Shown one piece after another: positions 1-11,219 of a stretch of 64,000 nucleotides of DNA (position 1 is its first letter; each line of letters opens with the position of its first letter). The translations under genes were made by a program, and so were the position numbers. Below the pieces are notes generated by a model. It was not told the DNA's origin and did not search any database. It worked only from the letters and a program-made list of their open reading frames with translations. The stretch spans positions 46,790 through 110,789 of the forward strand of contig BCJJ01000038.1 of assembly GCA_039545355.1 (NCBI GenBank), in the 5' to 3' direction. This DNA comes from Trichosporon coremiiforme. Taxonomy: Eukaryota; Basidiomycota; Tremellomycetes; Trichosporonales; Trichosporonaceae.

Positions 1-21
1 ACAACAAGTATGTCTAACTGT

Positions 22-520
22 TTAGCTGTTGAGCTTCTTCATCTCGGCCTGAAGCTGTAATGTCAGTTCTGATCCGCAACTAGAAACTCACCTCCTCGCG
101 GGACTTGGGCTGCTCGAGGTTCTGGGCCTGCTGAGAGTTGGGAAGCTGGATACCGGGGGTGTTGAAAACATTGGCAGCGCCAGTCTGGGGGCCGCCGCCG
201 GCGAGCTCGCGCTGGAGGTCGCGAGGGTCGTTGGTCTTGGCCGGGTGGGGCTGGATGGTGAACTCTGGCTTGTTAGCCAAGGAGCTCGTCGGTCGCGGAG
301 AGCGGAGGGGCAGCTTGACGTTCGGCATGATGCGGTTCTGAGGCGCACATTGCGATCGGAGCGCCTAAGTACGCCCCTCACGCTGCCTGTGCCGCAGACG
401 TCACGAGTTGCGCTCCTAGGTGAGCCGTGACGATAACGTCTGTTACGGCGACCAAGATCGCCCTCCGAGTGCAACATAATACTCACGCTGCTGCTGGTCG
501 TTGTTCTGGTTGTTGGACAT
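22..520 (-). CDS. small hypothetical protein, 2-3 exons
   Basis: I do not recognise the product. The last exon (22-54) encodes LQAEMKKLNS and a stop; it joins in phase to an exon ending at 92 (donor GTGAGT, acceptor TTACAG). That middle exon reads from about 337 and holds an ATG at 328 (MPNVKLPLRSP...). A further ATG at 520 opens MSNNQNNDQQQ and runs into a good GTGAGT donor at 486-481. However, that 34-nt exon ends in phase 1 while the middle exon needs phase 0, so the first junction does not read through as given. Either translation begins at 328 with an intron in the leader, or one base differs. The protein would be about 90-105 aa, polar, rich in Pro, Asn and Gln, with no signal peptide or membrane segment. 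Confidence 0.5.
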
Positions 521-2191
521 GATGGATAGATACTGTAGAGAGTGAATGCAAGAAGAGATGAGAAGAATCACGCAGCGTCACACCGGGGGGTGGTCCTGGA
601 CGCGCCAGTGTCTCGCTACCCTCGGTGGTCATTGGTGGCAAACGCCCTTAGGTGCAGGCATGTTGCGTGCGTCCCATGGGGAAGCCGTTCGATGACGTAT
701 GACGTTGGTGTTGATTGTGAAGTCCGTGAGCGTCCAAGTCACGTGAAAAATGCCACGTGGAAGACGACCGGCTACCGAAATCTATCCGGTCTTCCCTTTA
801 AATTTCTCCAGAACGTCGATCAACGGTCGTCTACCAATGCTCGAGACGGTGCCGCTGACACCGATACGGACTTCGCGGAGCGCACGCCGCCAGGCCGCCA
901 GTCTGACATGGTACTCAAGCTGCTGCGGCATCTGCCGCAACATGCGGCATCTACAGTGTCATGCTCGCGTTTGTGTGAATGCCGACAGCGCGCACAAATG
1001 AAGCCCGGTTCTCCCGATCTTGGCTCTTGGCGGCGCCTGCCTCGACAGGTATGCAGTAACTGGCCGTTGCGCAGTAGCGGCTTGCAGCAGCGGCAGTACT
1101 GATGGTGTACAGGCGACGACATGGCACCCGCATGTTGCAACGTGCACACTTTGGCATCGTTAGATCAGCTCTCACTGGGAGGGGCTGGCGGCCGACGTCT
1201 TACGGTTTCCGATCAGACGGGATTCGCATGGATGCATGCATCTCCTGGGTACATGCTCATACGTTGGCAGCTCAGGTGCTCAGGATTTCGAGTCGGCCTG
1301 AGCGTACCAGCGGTGAATCCGCACCCCGCACACGTGCCACCGACCGGGGCGCTAATTGACGGGAGTTGATCTTGCCTGAGGATGTGCCCCACAACGGCTT
1401 GGACGCCGGCGACGACGGCGCCCAGGGGGAATCTCTGCCTAGGCTTGGACTCTCCTGTGCAATGGGCTGACCATCAGAGATCCTGCATCCTGGTTGGTCT
1501 AGACCTGACGCCGCACCCCGTGCGATGAGGCCCGGAGTTTGCGGACTTGCGGGTTGGTACATCTTGACCCAAGTTACTCCGCTTCCGATAGGAGACTTGA
1601 GAAATTCGGGCGAACATCGCTCAGGCAACCAGCGAGGCGACGTCACGAAATTCTACGCGAAGCGCGACCGAACATGCCCTCACGGGTCCGCACGCCTGCA
1701 GCCCCGCGAGGCAGACCAGCGTATGGGAGCCCATGGGACCTCTCTGTGTGCGTTCTCTTACCGCAGCGTACCGCCTGAAAATGATCAACCCTTGATGTTG
1801 CCGTTCGGACGGTGACATATTTCGATCATGGCCCTCTGCCGAGCGGCACGTCGCTTTCGTGACTACACTGGGTGCAGATTTTCCGGCCAAGCATGCCGGT
1901 CCGTGTTCGAGGCAGATGCGTATCGAGCGTGAAAAGCAGATTGCATGCATGAGTTTGACACGGGCCGAAGCCACCTTCACGACCCAAGGCCGAAATGTTG
2001 AGGAGGCACGGGAAAGTTGCCGCCGGGCAGCAATAAACTTTGACCGGCCAAGTTCAGAGCCGAGATTTGCCACCTGTCACGGGCGGGACCGGGCGAGAAC
2101 TTCTGTATTTGTTCAAGGCTGCTGCACATCCTCACTTCCATCATCTCAACATTTCTCATCTCCCAATTCAACCACACCGCACTCGCCCGAC
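521..2191. other. intergenic, no supported gene
   Basis: Open frames here (for example 542-1102 on +) have no protein-like composition, no splice-site pattern and no recognisable domain. The last 80 bases before 2192 are pyrimidine- and CA-rich, as expected of the leader of the next gene. Confidence 0.5.
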
Positions 2192-2635
2192 ATGGCATCC
2201 ATGGAAGACTTAATCGCGACCATGCAGACGTCGCACGTCGGCCAGCAGGCTAACGACCTCAAGGCTCTGCACGCCAAGCTCTCCGAAACGCTCAACACTA
2301 CCATTCCATCAATCCGACCGATTCCTCCTCCCTCTGCCTCTCCCGAGGGACCGTATGTCCCCCCCGCGCCTGCCAGCAGCTGGAACGACTCTTCCGCGAC
2401 GACAACCGCCGTCTTTGACGCCTGGTCTGGCGCGTCCTCGCCCCGCATCAAGTCAAATATGGCCGGCGTTCAGCAGTCGATGAGTAAGCTCAGCTCCAGC
2501 CCTCGCCATCAGCAGAACGGCAAGGATGTCCGCCCGCATCACACTGTTCTCGACCAGAACGTGTCGCCCGCTCAGCGCGAAGGATTCGCCGGCGATGCTT
2601 TCCGCCCCCTGTTCGAGGGCAAGGTGCAGCAGTAA
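2192..2635 (+). CDS. hypothetical protein, 147 aa
   Basis: Single-exon gene. The frame is open further upstream to 1859, but I take the ATG at 2192 (MASMEDLIATMQ) because it follows a CT/CA-rich leader and the upstream residues look non-coding. The N-terminal third is predicted helical (QANDLKALHAKLSETLN), followed by a Pro/Ser-rich linker (SIRPIPPPSASPEGPYVPP) and a C-terminal part with AVFDAWSGASSPR and FAGDAFRPLFEGK. There is no signal peptide, membrane segment or Cys motif. I do not recognise the family; the evidence for coding is composition and start context only. Confidence 0.6.
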   Translation: MASMEDLIATMQTSHVGQQANDLKALHAKLSETLNTTIPSIRPIPPPSASPEGPYVPPAPASSWNDSSATTTAVFDAWSGASSPRIKSNMAGVQQSMSKLSSSPRHQQNGKDVRPHHTVLDQNVSPAQREGFAGDAFRPLFEGKVQQ

Positions 2636-4553
2636 ATGCACCTCGGGTCGCGTCGAGGTAGCCGCCCCGCGCGCGCCTTCGGGGCGGCAGAACCACCCAC
2701 GATCCTGAACAATGCGCATTCGCATCGATTACACATCGTCGTATCTCGACCGCGTACCCGCGACCGTTCTCTACACCTTTACCCGGCCCGTCGAACTTCC
2801 CTCTCACGCACATCGATGGTATCCGCTCGGACGCATCACACATTTCATCACACCGGACGCGTGAACCCACACCCCCGCCCCGCGCGCCCTCGACACTCAC
2901 AAAAGAACGCACAATGTGCGCGGCTCGGGACTTGGCGAGCGAGCCGCTGAACCGGTGCCAGTGCCCGCTGTCGCCCATGGGGATCCGCGACGCGCAGCCT
3001 TCCTCGTGTCCGTGCTGTGCGCTGTCGACATCACTTCACGCACCCATTCCTCATACACTCTGTACTAGACATGCCCCTCTTCAGCGCATAATGAGCGCTT
3101 TTCACTTCCTAGTTGTATCTTAATCCCCGCAGTTCCACTCCATACAGACACACATACGTAGTACGGGTAGCTTTTGAAGATGATGAATGCAGAACAGTTC
3201 AACGTCCTCCCACCTTACCCCTGAGCGTGCGAATGCGGCGTATGCTAGCGGCACGGGCGGCCCGCAGCGGCGATCTCGTCTGAATGTCTGAGCCTCGTGT
3301 GAACGCCTCTTATCGCAGACGTGGCAGCGCCGCATACCGCGTCGCACGTCGTCCACTGCACTGTTCAACCGTTGCTCCCACGCCAACGTACCTCACCGGT
3401 GGAATAGTCCGCTCACTCTAACACGAAGCTAGGAGATAGACGAGCACAGCTTATCGCGCGATTCTCCGGCCCGGGCCCGACACATTCGGCACGCCGGCAT
3501 CCTCCCGGCTAGTTTCGGCGCTTTGCAGGCTCATAAACGTTTATCGCCACCCCACTGGGATAAACGCTCGGACATCCATGCATCGGGCCATTCCAGTGGC
3601 GTCGGGGCCCAGACTACAACGAGACAGTGCATCGTTTCGGGCCCCGCGTACTCGTGCACTGGGGAGAATGGGGCAGGCGTCTCGAGCACACGTTACTTAC
3701 ACGGGTAGGTAGATCTCGCCGAGACTCGGCGTCTCGGCGAGGCGCCGGGGAACCGGGAGTGCGACGCGATATCGCGCAACCTACTTGATTCATGGCGGCA
3801 TGTTAGGTCCGCTTGTTTCTGTCCCTCTCCTCAATCTGCACGGTGCACTCTGCATAGGGCACAGGAATGCAGCGGGCGGCGATCTCTAGAGATCCGAGAC
3901 ATTGTGGGCCAGAACGTCCTGCGGTGATGGCCAAGATATCGCGCAGCGCACGATGACGGCGGTTACCACGGCCAAAGGTGACCGGGGAGGTGCCAGCCGC
4001 CGCGTACCGCATCCCTCGACCCCTCGACACGTTCACATCCCGCAGTCTGACATCAAACACGGGGCGCAACAATGGAGACATAGTGGATTGCGCCGGTGCG
4101 CCGGTGCGCCGTTGCCGATGCGCCACCAACGTGTCCTCCAGCAATTCTACTCCTTTGTTTACGTGAAATCGCAAAAATAGCAGCACGCCGAGTCACTTTT
4201 AACCTCTTTAACCGTTCTCGCTTACTCGGTTCTGGCAACGTGGATTGGCCTGGATTCGCGCGGCGACACGTAGTTCAAGCACGAGCTGGGTGACTGGGCT
4301 CGGTTACGTGCCTCTCGCCTGTGTTCTGTCCCTCCTGCTTGCCCCTCGCATCCGCGCTCAACCTTCACTCTAGCCTGAGCATCGCTTGTACGCCATTACG
4401 ATGCCGCGCACGCCGTGGCGGAGTTACTGCTCCCACAAGACGAGGCAAGACGGAAAGCGGGTCGTTTCAAATGCATAAGTCTGCTGCTGCTCTTACTCTC
4501 TATGGAGGTACTCGTGGGTTTCTTGAGCCGCGGGGGCCGCGACTCGCCTAGCC
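2636..4553. other. intergenic, no supported gene
   Basis: Spacer of about 1.9 kb between the 2192 gene and the 3' end of GOT1. No convincing exons on either strand. It contains one perfect 10-bp inverted repeat, listed separately. Confidence 0.45.
3715..3741. repeat. perfect 10-bp inverted repeat with 7-nt loop
   Basis: CTCGCCGAGA at 3715-3724 and its exact complement TCTCGGCGAG at 3732-3741 flank the loop CTCGGCG. The CTCGGCG word recurs in a cluster near 11690-11720. Function unknown; it could be a protein site or chance in GC-rich DNA. Confidence 0.6.
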
Positions 4554-5939
4554 CTAGACCGCGCTCTGCCGCACGCCGGCAATCTTGTCTGCCGTCTAGG
4601 AAGTTAGCGTCCGCGTGATTGGATCGAGATAAGCGTTGTCGGGGGGATTAGAGACGGGCTGGTAGCCAACGCACGCAGACGAGGCGATGCCGTCACTCTG
4701 TCACGATCACGACCTCTCCGCAGCCCAGCTTCAGCCTCGGCCGTGTCTCATTGCGCTGAATAGATCTCGCGTCGCGACTGGCTCTAGGTTCGCGCAGCGG
4801 TTAGTCGCGCGGTGCCCGCTACTGGAGCTTCGCGGCGGAGGATAACGTCGAGGGAATTGGAGAAGAGTTACTCACCTGCCGAATGTACGGGAGGCTCAGG
4901 AACGTTCCGATGACTGGCGTTTGGCGGAGGGCCTGGAGGATGACGGGGAAGAAGGATCTGGCTGTCAGCTAAGAAAAAGCGCGTGGGAGCTAATGTAGCG
5001 GCGAGCGTGTTGTCTCCTCTTGTTTATTCTAACACGACTTGACCTCACAGTCACTTTCCTTCGATCCTCAAGAACAAGAGAACTAAGGTCATGACCGCTC
5101 TGATGCCAATGGCTCCACTCACCCGAACAGGCCGATGAAGCCGATGAACTCGATGATCATGCCGATGAAAGGTCGCTTGAAGAAGACCAAAAGGCTGATG
5201 TCAGCTACATTCCACGCTTACTGGAGCTATAACGTCCACTGCACGGCTGCAGGGATGTCTCCGCTACTCAACATATCATTATGGAGACAGCAGAGCGAAA
5301 TCATACGCCTTGAACCAACCGTCGCGCTGTAGCGGACCGCCTCTCGCTGACCAGCGGCGACACTCTCCAGCACACCGAGGAACACTCACATTCCTCCAAA
5401 AAAGCACAATGTTCCGCGCCACTTCTCACGCCGGCTGAAGAAGTAGAACGTCTTCGTCGGGCCGATAATGAGTGGTAGTCCTGAGAGGAACAGGATCTGT
5501 CGTCAGCTCGGTCATGTTCCACTAAGCTGGGGGTTGAGCGGTGAACGGGCAGGCCGTAGGCTCATTCGAGCAAGGTATAGAGAGGGCGAGCAGACCTCCA
5601 CAGATCTCCAAGCCCAGTCCGTCGAGCCGATCGCAGCTCTAAAATCACACGACAGCTGAGAGATGGTGGAGCTGGCGCTTTGCTGTTCGACACTTCGCTC
5701 CCTACACCATCAGGTCCCCCAAGTTTATGTCGTTGAGACCCACATTTCCAAGGGCGAGTAGAGGTCCGTCAAAGAAGAGCATGATGCCTGTTTACATTAG
5801 CAAGTCAGTACATTGCTGATATGACGTACCCAGGATGAAGAACACAACACCGAATGACACGAGGGCCATTCCGATCTCTGTCATTGTCAGCTAACCTTCC
5901 AACGCAATAAAGCGTACTTTGCCTGTCGCTGAGCCACAT
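4554..5939 (-). CDS. GOT1: Got1 vesicle-transport membrane protein, seven exons
   Basis: Got1 is a small Golgi membrane protein involved in ER-Golgi traffic and SNARE-mediated fusion. Exons on the minus strand, in order: 5918-5939, 5830-5877, 5744-5787, 5390-5496, 5123-5194, 4876-4957, 4554-4595. All junctions have GT..AG ends and consistent phase, giving 417 nt and 138 aa, the usual Got1 length. Visible family features are the start MWLSDRQKIGMAL, hydrophobic segments around VSFGVVFFILG and ILFLSGLPLIIGP, the TKTFYFFSRREKWRGT loop, RPFIGMIIEFIGFIGLFG, and the tail LPYIRQTADKIAG. Four membrane segments are expected. Introns are 40, 42, 247, 195, 165 and 280 nt; the last is long for this window. 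It is missed by ORF scanning because the largest exon is 107 nt. Confidence 0.93.
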
Positions 5940-7829
5940 CGTGCTTGTGCTGTGTCGAGGGTTCGGGGTGGAGAATGCAAGTGAGGAGAGTGTTGGGGCA
6001 CCGATACAGAAGCAATGTTACGCGTTTCAACCGAGTTCCACCACGAAGTTCATGGCGCGCCACGTGGCCTTGCAACGTCAGTGTCGACGCGGCCTGGATT
6101 TTACGATAGGCGTGGTATAACGGCTGTCTTGATGGTGCAAGGTATAGGCCCGCGAAGGCTGGATTAAATCACGTGCAGTTCTGGAGGAATTGTGCATTGT
6201 GGAAGATTCGTTGCTGGAATCATCCGAGCGCGGTTTAAGCTCTAGCGTTCCTGCTTCGGTAAGGTCGGCAGGAACGACGCCACCTTCGCTGGAGTTAGTG
6301 GTGGACGACAACCAGCTCAGCTTCGATCATCTCAACGCACCCTTCCACCTTCCTCACGTTGTGTACATGTGTCCACGAGCACCCGCTCCGCTGGATTCGA
6401 TATTTCTCTTCAGGCGGCCTGCTCCTCAACTGTGTGACCCATGCGCCATCCGATGAGGGGACATTGGGTACTCGAGCCCCGCTCGGGCCCCTTCATGGTT
6501 AGGAGCGCCCCATTCCTGAAGCGAAGAATGCACTGCGGGCGGCTGTGTCGATGGGCGTGTTGATTGCGCTGGTCTGATCGGTTGCACTGTTTAGCCTGCC
6601 CGACGTGCATGGGTGGGCAAAGGGTTGCTGGGCACAAGTAGACAGCTGCCCATCCAGCTGCACAGTCGCCGGCGCTCCGCGCGGTTGTGCCGGTGAACAG
6701 AGCAGGGCGAGCAGGGTGCAGCTGGGGTAGTGACCTCATTGTGACAGTCTACCCTGCGGGCTGCTGGTATCCGCAGTCTATGACGCTGCCTGAGCGGCAG
6801 TTGCAACGCGCGAATTTTTTTCTAATTGATTCCTATTCGTCGATTCCACGTCGTCATTACGGACGGTTTGCGATAATCATAGTCTTTTCCCCGCTTGCTG
6901 CGGTGAGAGCCCCGGCCATGTCCTCCTGTCGTGCGAGGTGGGGACCTGCATTCAGGTCAACCTCACCCCTCGCCAGGTCGCCTGGTCACCTGTACTGGTG
7001 CCCATTCAGCCCACGACCGAAGGCTGGATATGGGGATCCTCGCTCGAGATGCGTGGAGAACGGAGAGAAGGCGGCCGGCTTACGTCGACCTTGACCGGTC
7101 TGACGCACCACAGGACATGACCAGGGGAAGCGTTACCCTGTGCATGAGTCTATCCTATGCAAGGCTCTTGTGCTTCTCCTGAACCGAAGGTCCCCGGAGG
7201 CGTAGATTTCGAGGGTGACAACAGCTTAATGGCCACAAAGTAAACACAACACGTGTCTAGGGTACCAGGGACTGGAAGGGGCCTGGCGCAGGACGAGGTC
7301 GGCGGCGGGCCCGCGTTTAGAGTGCTGATAGGCAATAACAGTTGTCGCCAAGGAATTCTTACGGCCTTTAAAGCGCTTGGGTGCTCGGCGTCGTCCCCGT
7401 GGATACCTATTCTTTCCTCGTGCTCCTGCCTCTTCAGCAGCTTGACGGCTGTGATTCTCTCTCCAACCATTCTTGCACTGTATCAATCATCGTCTTACAC
7501 TCATCACGCCAGCTCTCCGACAAGCATCCGAGACGAGACACCAAGACACGCACCTGCGAACACCTCCCACGACTAGTCACGACTGAGTGTGCGAGATCTG
7601 TGTCGATCCGCAGGATCATCGCTCGCCCTATTTACCCAAAGGTTCACGAGAGCCTAGAGTGGGTTCGATAAGCCTCCCGCAGTACCGTAACGACTTCCCG
7701 AGCTGTTTTGTCACCGTCCTAGCATTTTCTAAGCGACGGTTCCATCTCCATCTTCCTTCACAACTCTTGTCTGCAACACATTTCTTTCCATCTACACTGA
7801 ATCCCTAAGCCACAAGCGGCCAAATCGCC
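5940..7829. other. intergenic promoter region between GOT1 and the PRM10-like gene
   Basis: About 1.9 kb between divergent genes. No supported exons. The final 330 bases (about 7500-7829) are rich in C, T and A with ATC/CATC words, typical of a fungal 5' leader. Confidence 0.45.
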
Positions 7830-10800
7830 ATGGTAGCGGACGATCCGTTCCAAGAGCCACCTGAGACGCCACCCCCTTTGACCACACGCCCCTTATCGAC
7901 TGGACCTTCCCGGCCGATTCTCCGGGTTCACTCTGAAAATGATCTTGCCAGACCTGAAGATCATCAGCACGGCGTAGGGCACACGCAGCAGAACTCGGCT
8001 GGTGGATCTGGATCACGCACCCCGGCTCGTCGTGTGCAGTGGACGACCGATCACATCGTCAACCTCCCTCCGCTATCTTCGTCGCCGAAGCCCTTTGAGG
8101 AGGTCGAGCTCCAGGATCTCGGGACCGACGGCGTTGCCACCCACACCGTCCATCCGTCGAATCTTCCTGAAGTTGACAGCGCCCTCGAGCGTTTCCAGCG
8201 CCGCCGCAACCGACCCAGTCAGCTCTCCCTTGCCTCAGGTGTCTCGTCTGCCGACTTGAGCGACATTGCGTCTGGTGATGGAGACGAGGAAGACTACGAC
8301 TACCGGTTAGATGTCGCCGGTGAGCGTGCGGCTGAGCAGGCGCATCGCCACCACTTCCAACTCCATCATCACCATGGGGCTCCCGATGCCGAGCAAGGAG
8401 AGCACAACACCGAGCAGGACCTCCTGGACAACCCGCTCCGCGACAACGTCGACCACTATGTTCCTCTCGGAGAGACGGACGGTCTCCCTGGACAGGCGGC
8501 GCAGGATCTGGCCAAGGCCCACGACATTGTGCGCGCCCACACAGGACGATGGGCTGGACTCCGACGACGTGTGATGCGCGGAAGCGTCAAGAAGATGGGC
8601 GCGGGCGACCACCATGCCGAGACGAATGGGCACTCGTCGGATCTTAACGAGAAGTCCCGCACGAGCACCGACACCACCACGAGCGACCGGCCCTTGAACC
8701 CTCCGAGCAACGATCTGGACGCGCACCTCGGCGGCACCAGGAGCGCCACCGGTGCTTTGCCTCCTGGCGGACCTACCTCTGTGCTGGGAACTCTGCTCCA
8801 GCTGCAGGCCCTCGAGAACGATCACTCCCGCCCTGGCACCGGTGTGTCGACTGCGACAACCACCGCCGTCAACTCTGCCGCCACGACCCCGACAAGTTCG
8901 CGGCCGCCGTCGCCGACCGAAACCCCAAGGGAGGAAATTTGCGACCCGATGCAGACCTCCCGGCCAGTGTCCTTGGGTGACCAGAGCCCTCACCAACCGC
9001 ACGCGCCGACTCCCGTCCGTCCTCACCATCATCGCGGGTGGTCCATGTGGTCGAGGACGTCGTCGCCCGACTCGAGCCATTCGCCGGCGTTTGGGAAGCA
9101 TCATCGGACGAAGAGCGCCCAGTCGCTCGCCAGCCGCGTCGCTCAGTCCGACCAGGGCTTCTTTGGAACGCTTAACAAGTTCCACAGCCATTTCAACGAC
9201 CGACCGAAGGGCGCGCGATCCGCCGGAGGCACCATCGGCGGCCTGGTCGCCTCGACCGGTGCCATGGCTGCTCCGCTGGTTCCTGACCGCGCGGCCAACG
9301 TTATCAACCCCCGCCGCCCGGGAGTCGTCATCGACAGGTATCACCTCGATGATCAACCCGCCGTGCGGCACACCCGTCGTTCTGTGGCCTATGAGACTAA
9401 GAGTTTACCGGGCACGCCGATGCGAGTCTCCTCTCCGCCGCCGCCGGAATCTTCGCCGAACAACTTTGCGCAGAGGACGCAGAACAACAGCGAGGACTTC
9501 CTCCCGCGCCACAAGTCGGCCGACGACATGCTGGCCATGCGCAACAACACACAGTCCGAAAAGGGTTTACCAACATCCGACTCCATGACAACGCTCACGA
9601 CCGCTGGAGTGCCAACGGCGCCCCTCTCCACGCCAGCCGAGGGTCCCATCATGATGAAGACGAGCAAGCAAGCGCACTGGAAGGTCCCGACGCCGCTCAA
9701 GTCTCCCGCGACCGGTCTGAAGAAAGCGGAGAAATGGGTCGAGCACCGCGCCCCGCTGTATCGCCCAAAGACCCGCGAGGCGAGTATGACCGAGGAGGAG
9801 AAGGACAAGGTTCGCCGGCGTAAGGAGCTAAAGGCGAAGAAGGAGCGTGAGAAGCGCAAGGCCAAGGAGCGACAGTACATCGTCCGTCACGTTGCGCAGA
9901 TCATTTTCCGACAAAAGTTCCTTCTGCAGCTTGCGCGTGCGCTGATGATGTTCGGCTCGCCTTCGCACCGTCTCGAGACGCAGATCCAGGCCACAGCCAA
10001 AGTCCTCGGTCTGAACGTGCAGGTCGTGTACATCCCCGGTGTCATGCTGGTCTCCTTCGCGGACGACAACACGCACACAACAGAAGTCAAGTTCTTGAAG
10101 CAACAGACAGGTCTTGACCTCGGCAAACTCCTCCTGGTGCATAACATCTACTGGATGGTCGTCTACGACAAGGTGTCGGCCGAGGCGGCGACGCTGCAGC
10201 TGGACAACCTCATGCGCTCTCCGCCAGAGTACAACTGGTGGCAGACTATCCTTATCGCCGGCCTCTGCTCATCGTTCGTCGTCGTTTTCGCGTTCTATGC
10301 TTCCTTCATTGACGCCCTCATCTGTGCGCCTCTCGGCATGATCATGGCCAGCGTGCAGATGCTTGCAGCCAAGAACGACCTGTTCTCGAATGTGTTCGAG
10401 ATTGCCATCGCGACGCTCATTTCGTGGATCGCCGCTGTGCTGTCCCGCACCAAAGTGCTGTGCTACACGGCCATGGTGTCCGGTGGTGTGGTCCTCATTC
10501 TGCCTGGTTACATCGTGTTGACTGGAGCGCTCGAGCTCGCCGCGCGCAACATTACAGCAGGCGCGGTCCGCATGGGCTACTCGGTCATCTACTCGCTCTT
10601 CCTCGGATTCGGCATCTCGATCGGTGCCGAGATCTACTCGAAGATGTTTGGAGCCAACCTGGCGACGGCCAAGAACTGGGACTGCTCCCAGACTCACGAC
10701 CCGAACAGGTGGTACCAGATGACACCCAGTGGGTACTGGTACTACCTGTGTGTGCCGGCGTACGCGCTTGTGCTATCGCTGCGCAACCAGCAGCCGCTGT

Positions 10801-11219
10801 TCGCAAAGGAGCTGCCGGTCATGGTGCTCATCGCCTGTGCGGGCTGGGCCGTGAACCATTTCTCAGCGTACGCCTTCGGCGGACGTTCCGACATTGTCTC
10901 CGCCCTCGGTGCCTTCACAGTCGGTATCTTGGGCAACATCTACGGCCGCTTCTTCAGCAACGGCGCCTCCTTCCCCGTCATGGTCACTGGCATCCTGCTG
11001 CAGCTCCCCTCCGGTCTCAGCCAGGGCGGTATCTTCAACTTTGCGGCCGAGGGCAACGAAAGCAAGAACACGACCTCGCAGTACAGCCAGGGCTTCAGCG
11101 TCGCGCAGCAGCTCGTGTCCGTCGCTATCGGTCTCACCGTTGGCCTCTTCGTCGCTGCCGTCGTCACCCACCCCCTCGGAGGAAGCAAGCGCCGCGGGTC
11201 CGGCATTTTCTCCTTCTAA
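7830..11219 (+). CDS. PRM10: PRM10/ThrE-family multi-pass membrane protein, 1129 aa
   Basis: Intronless. Residues 1 to about 680 are a disordered cytosolic region, rich in Pro, Ser, His and acidic runs, ending in a very basic Lys/Arg/Glu stretch near 650-680. The conserved part starts near 680 (RHVAQIIFRQKFLLQLAR, ALMMFGSPSHRLE) and matches the ThrE domain (DUF1212), followed after about residue 880 by the ThrE_2 domain. About ten membrane segments are visible, among them LCSSFVVVFAFYASFIDAL, VSGGVVLILPGYIVLTGAL and LVSVAIGLTVGLFVAAVV. In budding yeast the relative is Prm10, a pheromone-regulated membrane protein of unknown transport role; bacterial ThrE exports threonine. Substrate here is unknown. 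It faces the coiled-coil gene at 12580 tail to tail. Confidence 0.88.
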   Translation: MVADDPFQEPPETPPPLTTRPLSTGPSRPILRVHSENDLARPEDHQHGVGHTQQNSAGGSGSRTPARRVQWTTDHIVNLPPLSSSPKPFEEVELQDLGTDGVATHTVHPSNLPEVDSALERFQRRRNRPSQLSLASGVSSADLSDIASGDGDEEDYDYRLDVAGERAAEQAHRHHFQLHHHHGAPDAEQGEHNTEQDLLDNPLRDNVDHYVPLGETDGLPGQAAQDLAKAHDIVRAHTGRWAGLRRRVMRGSVKKMGAGDHHAETNGHSSDLNEKSRTSTDTTTSDRPLNPPSNDLDAHLGGTRSATGALPPGGPTSVLGTLLQLQALENDHSRPGTGVSTATTTAVNSAATTPTSSRPPSPTETPREEICDPMQTSRPVSLGDQSPHQPHAPTPVRPHHHRGWSMWSRTSSPDSSHSPAFGKHHRTKSAQSLASRVAQSDQGFFGTLNKFHSHFNDRPKGARSAGGTIGGLVASTGAMAAPLVPDRAANVINPRRPGVVIDRYHLDDQPAVRHTRRSVAYETKSLPGTPMRVSSPPPPESSPNNFAQRTQNNSEDFLPRHKSADDMLAMRNNTQSEKGLPTSDSMTTLTTAGVPTAPLSTPAEGPIMMKTSKQAHWKVPTPLKSPATGLKKAEKWVEHRAPLYRPKTREASMTEEEKDKVRRRKELKAKKEREKRKAKERQYIVRHVAQIIFRQKFLLQLARALMMFGSPSHRLETQIQATAKVLGLNVQVVYIPGVMLVSFADDNTHTTEVKFLKQQTGLDLGKLLLVHNIYWMVVYDKVSAEAATLQLDNLMRSPPEYNWWQTILIAGLCSSFVVVFAFYASFIDALICAPLGMIMASVQMLAAKNDLFSNVFEIAIATLISWIAAVLSRTKVLCYTAMVSGGVVLILPGYIVLTGALELAARNITAGAVRMGYSVIYSLFLGFGISIGAEIYSKMFGANLATAKNWDCSQTHDPNRWYQMTPSGYWYYLCVPAYALVLSLRNQQPLFAKELPVMVLIACAGWAVNHFSAYAFGGRSDIVSALGAFTVGILGNIYGRFFSNGASFPVMVTGILLQLPSGLSQGGIFNFAAEGNESKNTTSQYSQGFSVAQQLVSVAIGLTVGLFVAAVVTHPLGGSKRRGSGIFSF

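Noticed and set aside
542..1102. 186-codon frame on + between the first two genes
   Set aside because: Composition is Arg/Cys/Ser-rich and not protein-like; no domain, no leader and no conserved context. GC-rich DNA produces such frames by chance.
1859..2191. Upstream extension of the 147-aa hypothetical
   Set aside because: Open by chance; the segment just before 2192 is leader-like and the extension residues lack any protein character.
8307..9371. 354-codon frame antisense to the PRM10-like gene
   Set aside because: Shadow of the real gene: Arg/Gly/Val-rich and fully inside a frame with recognised domains on the other strand.
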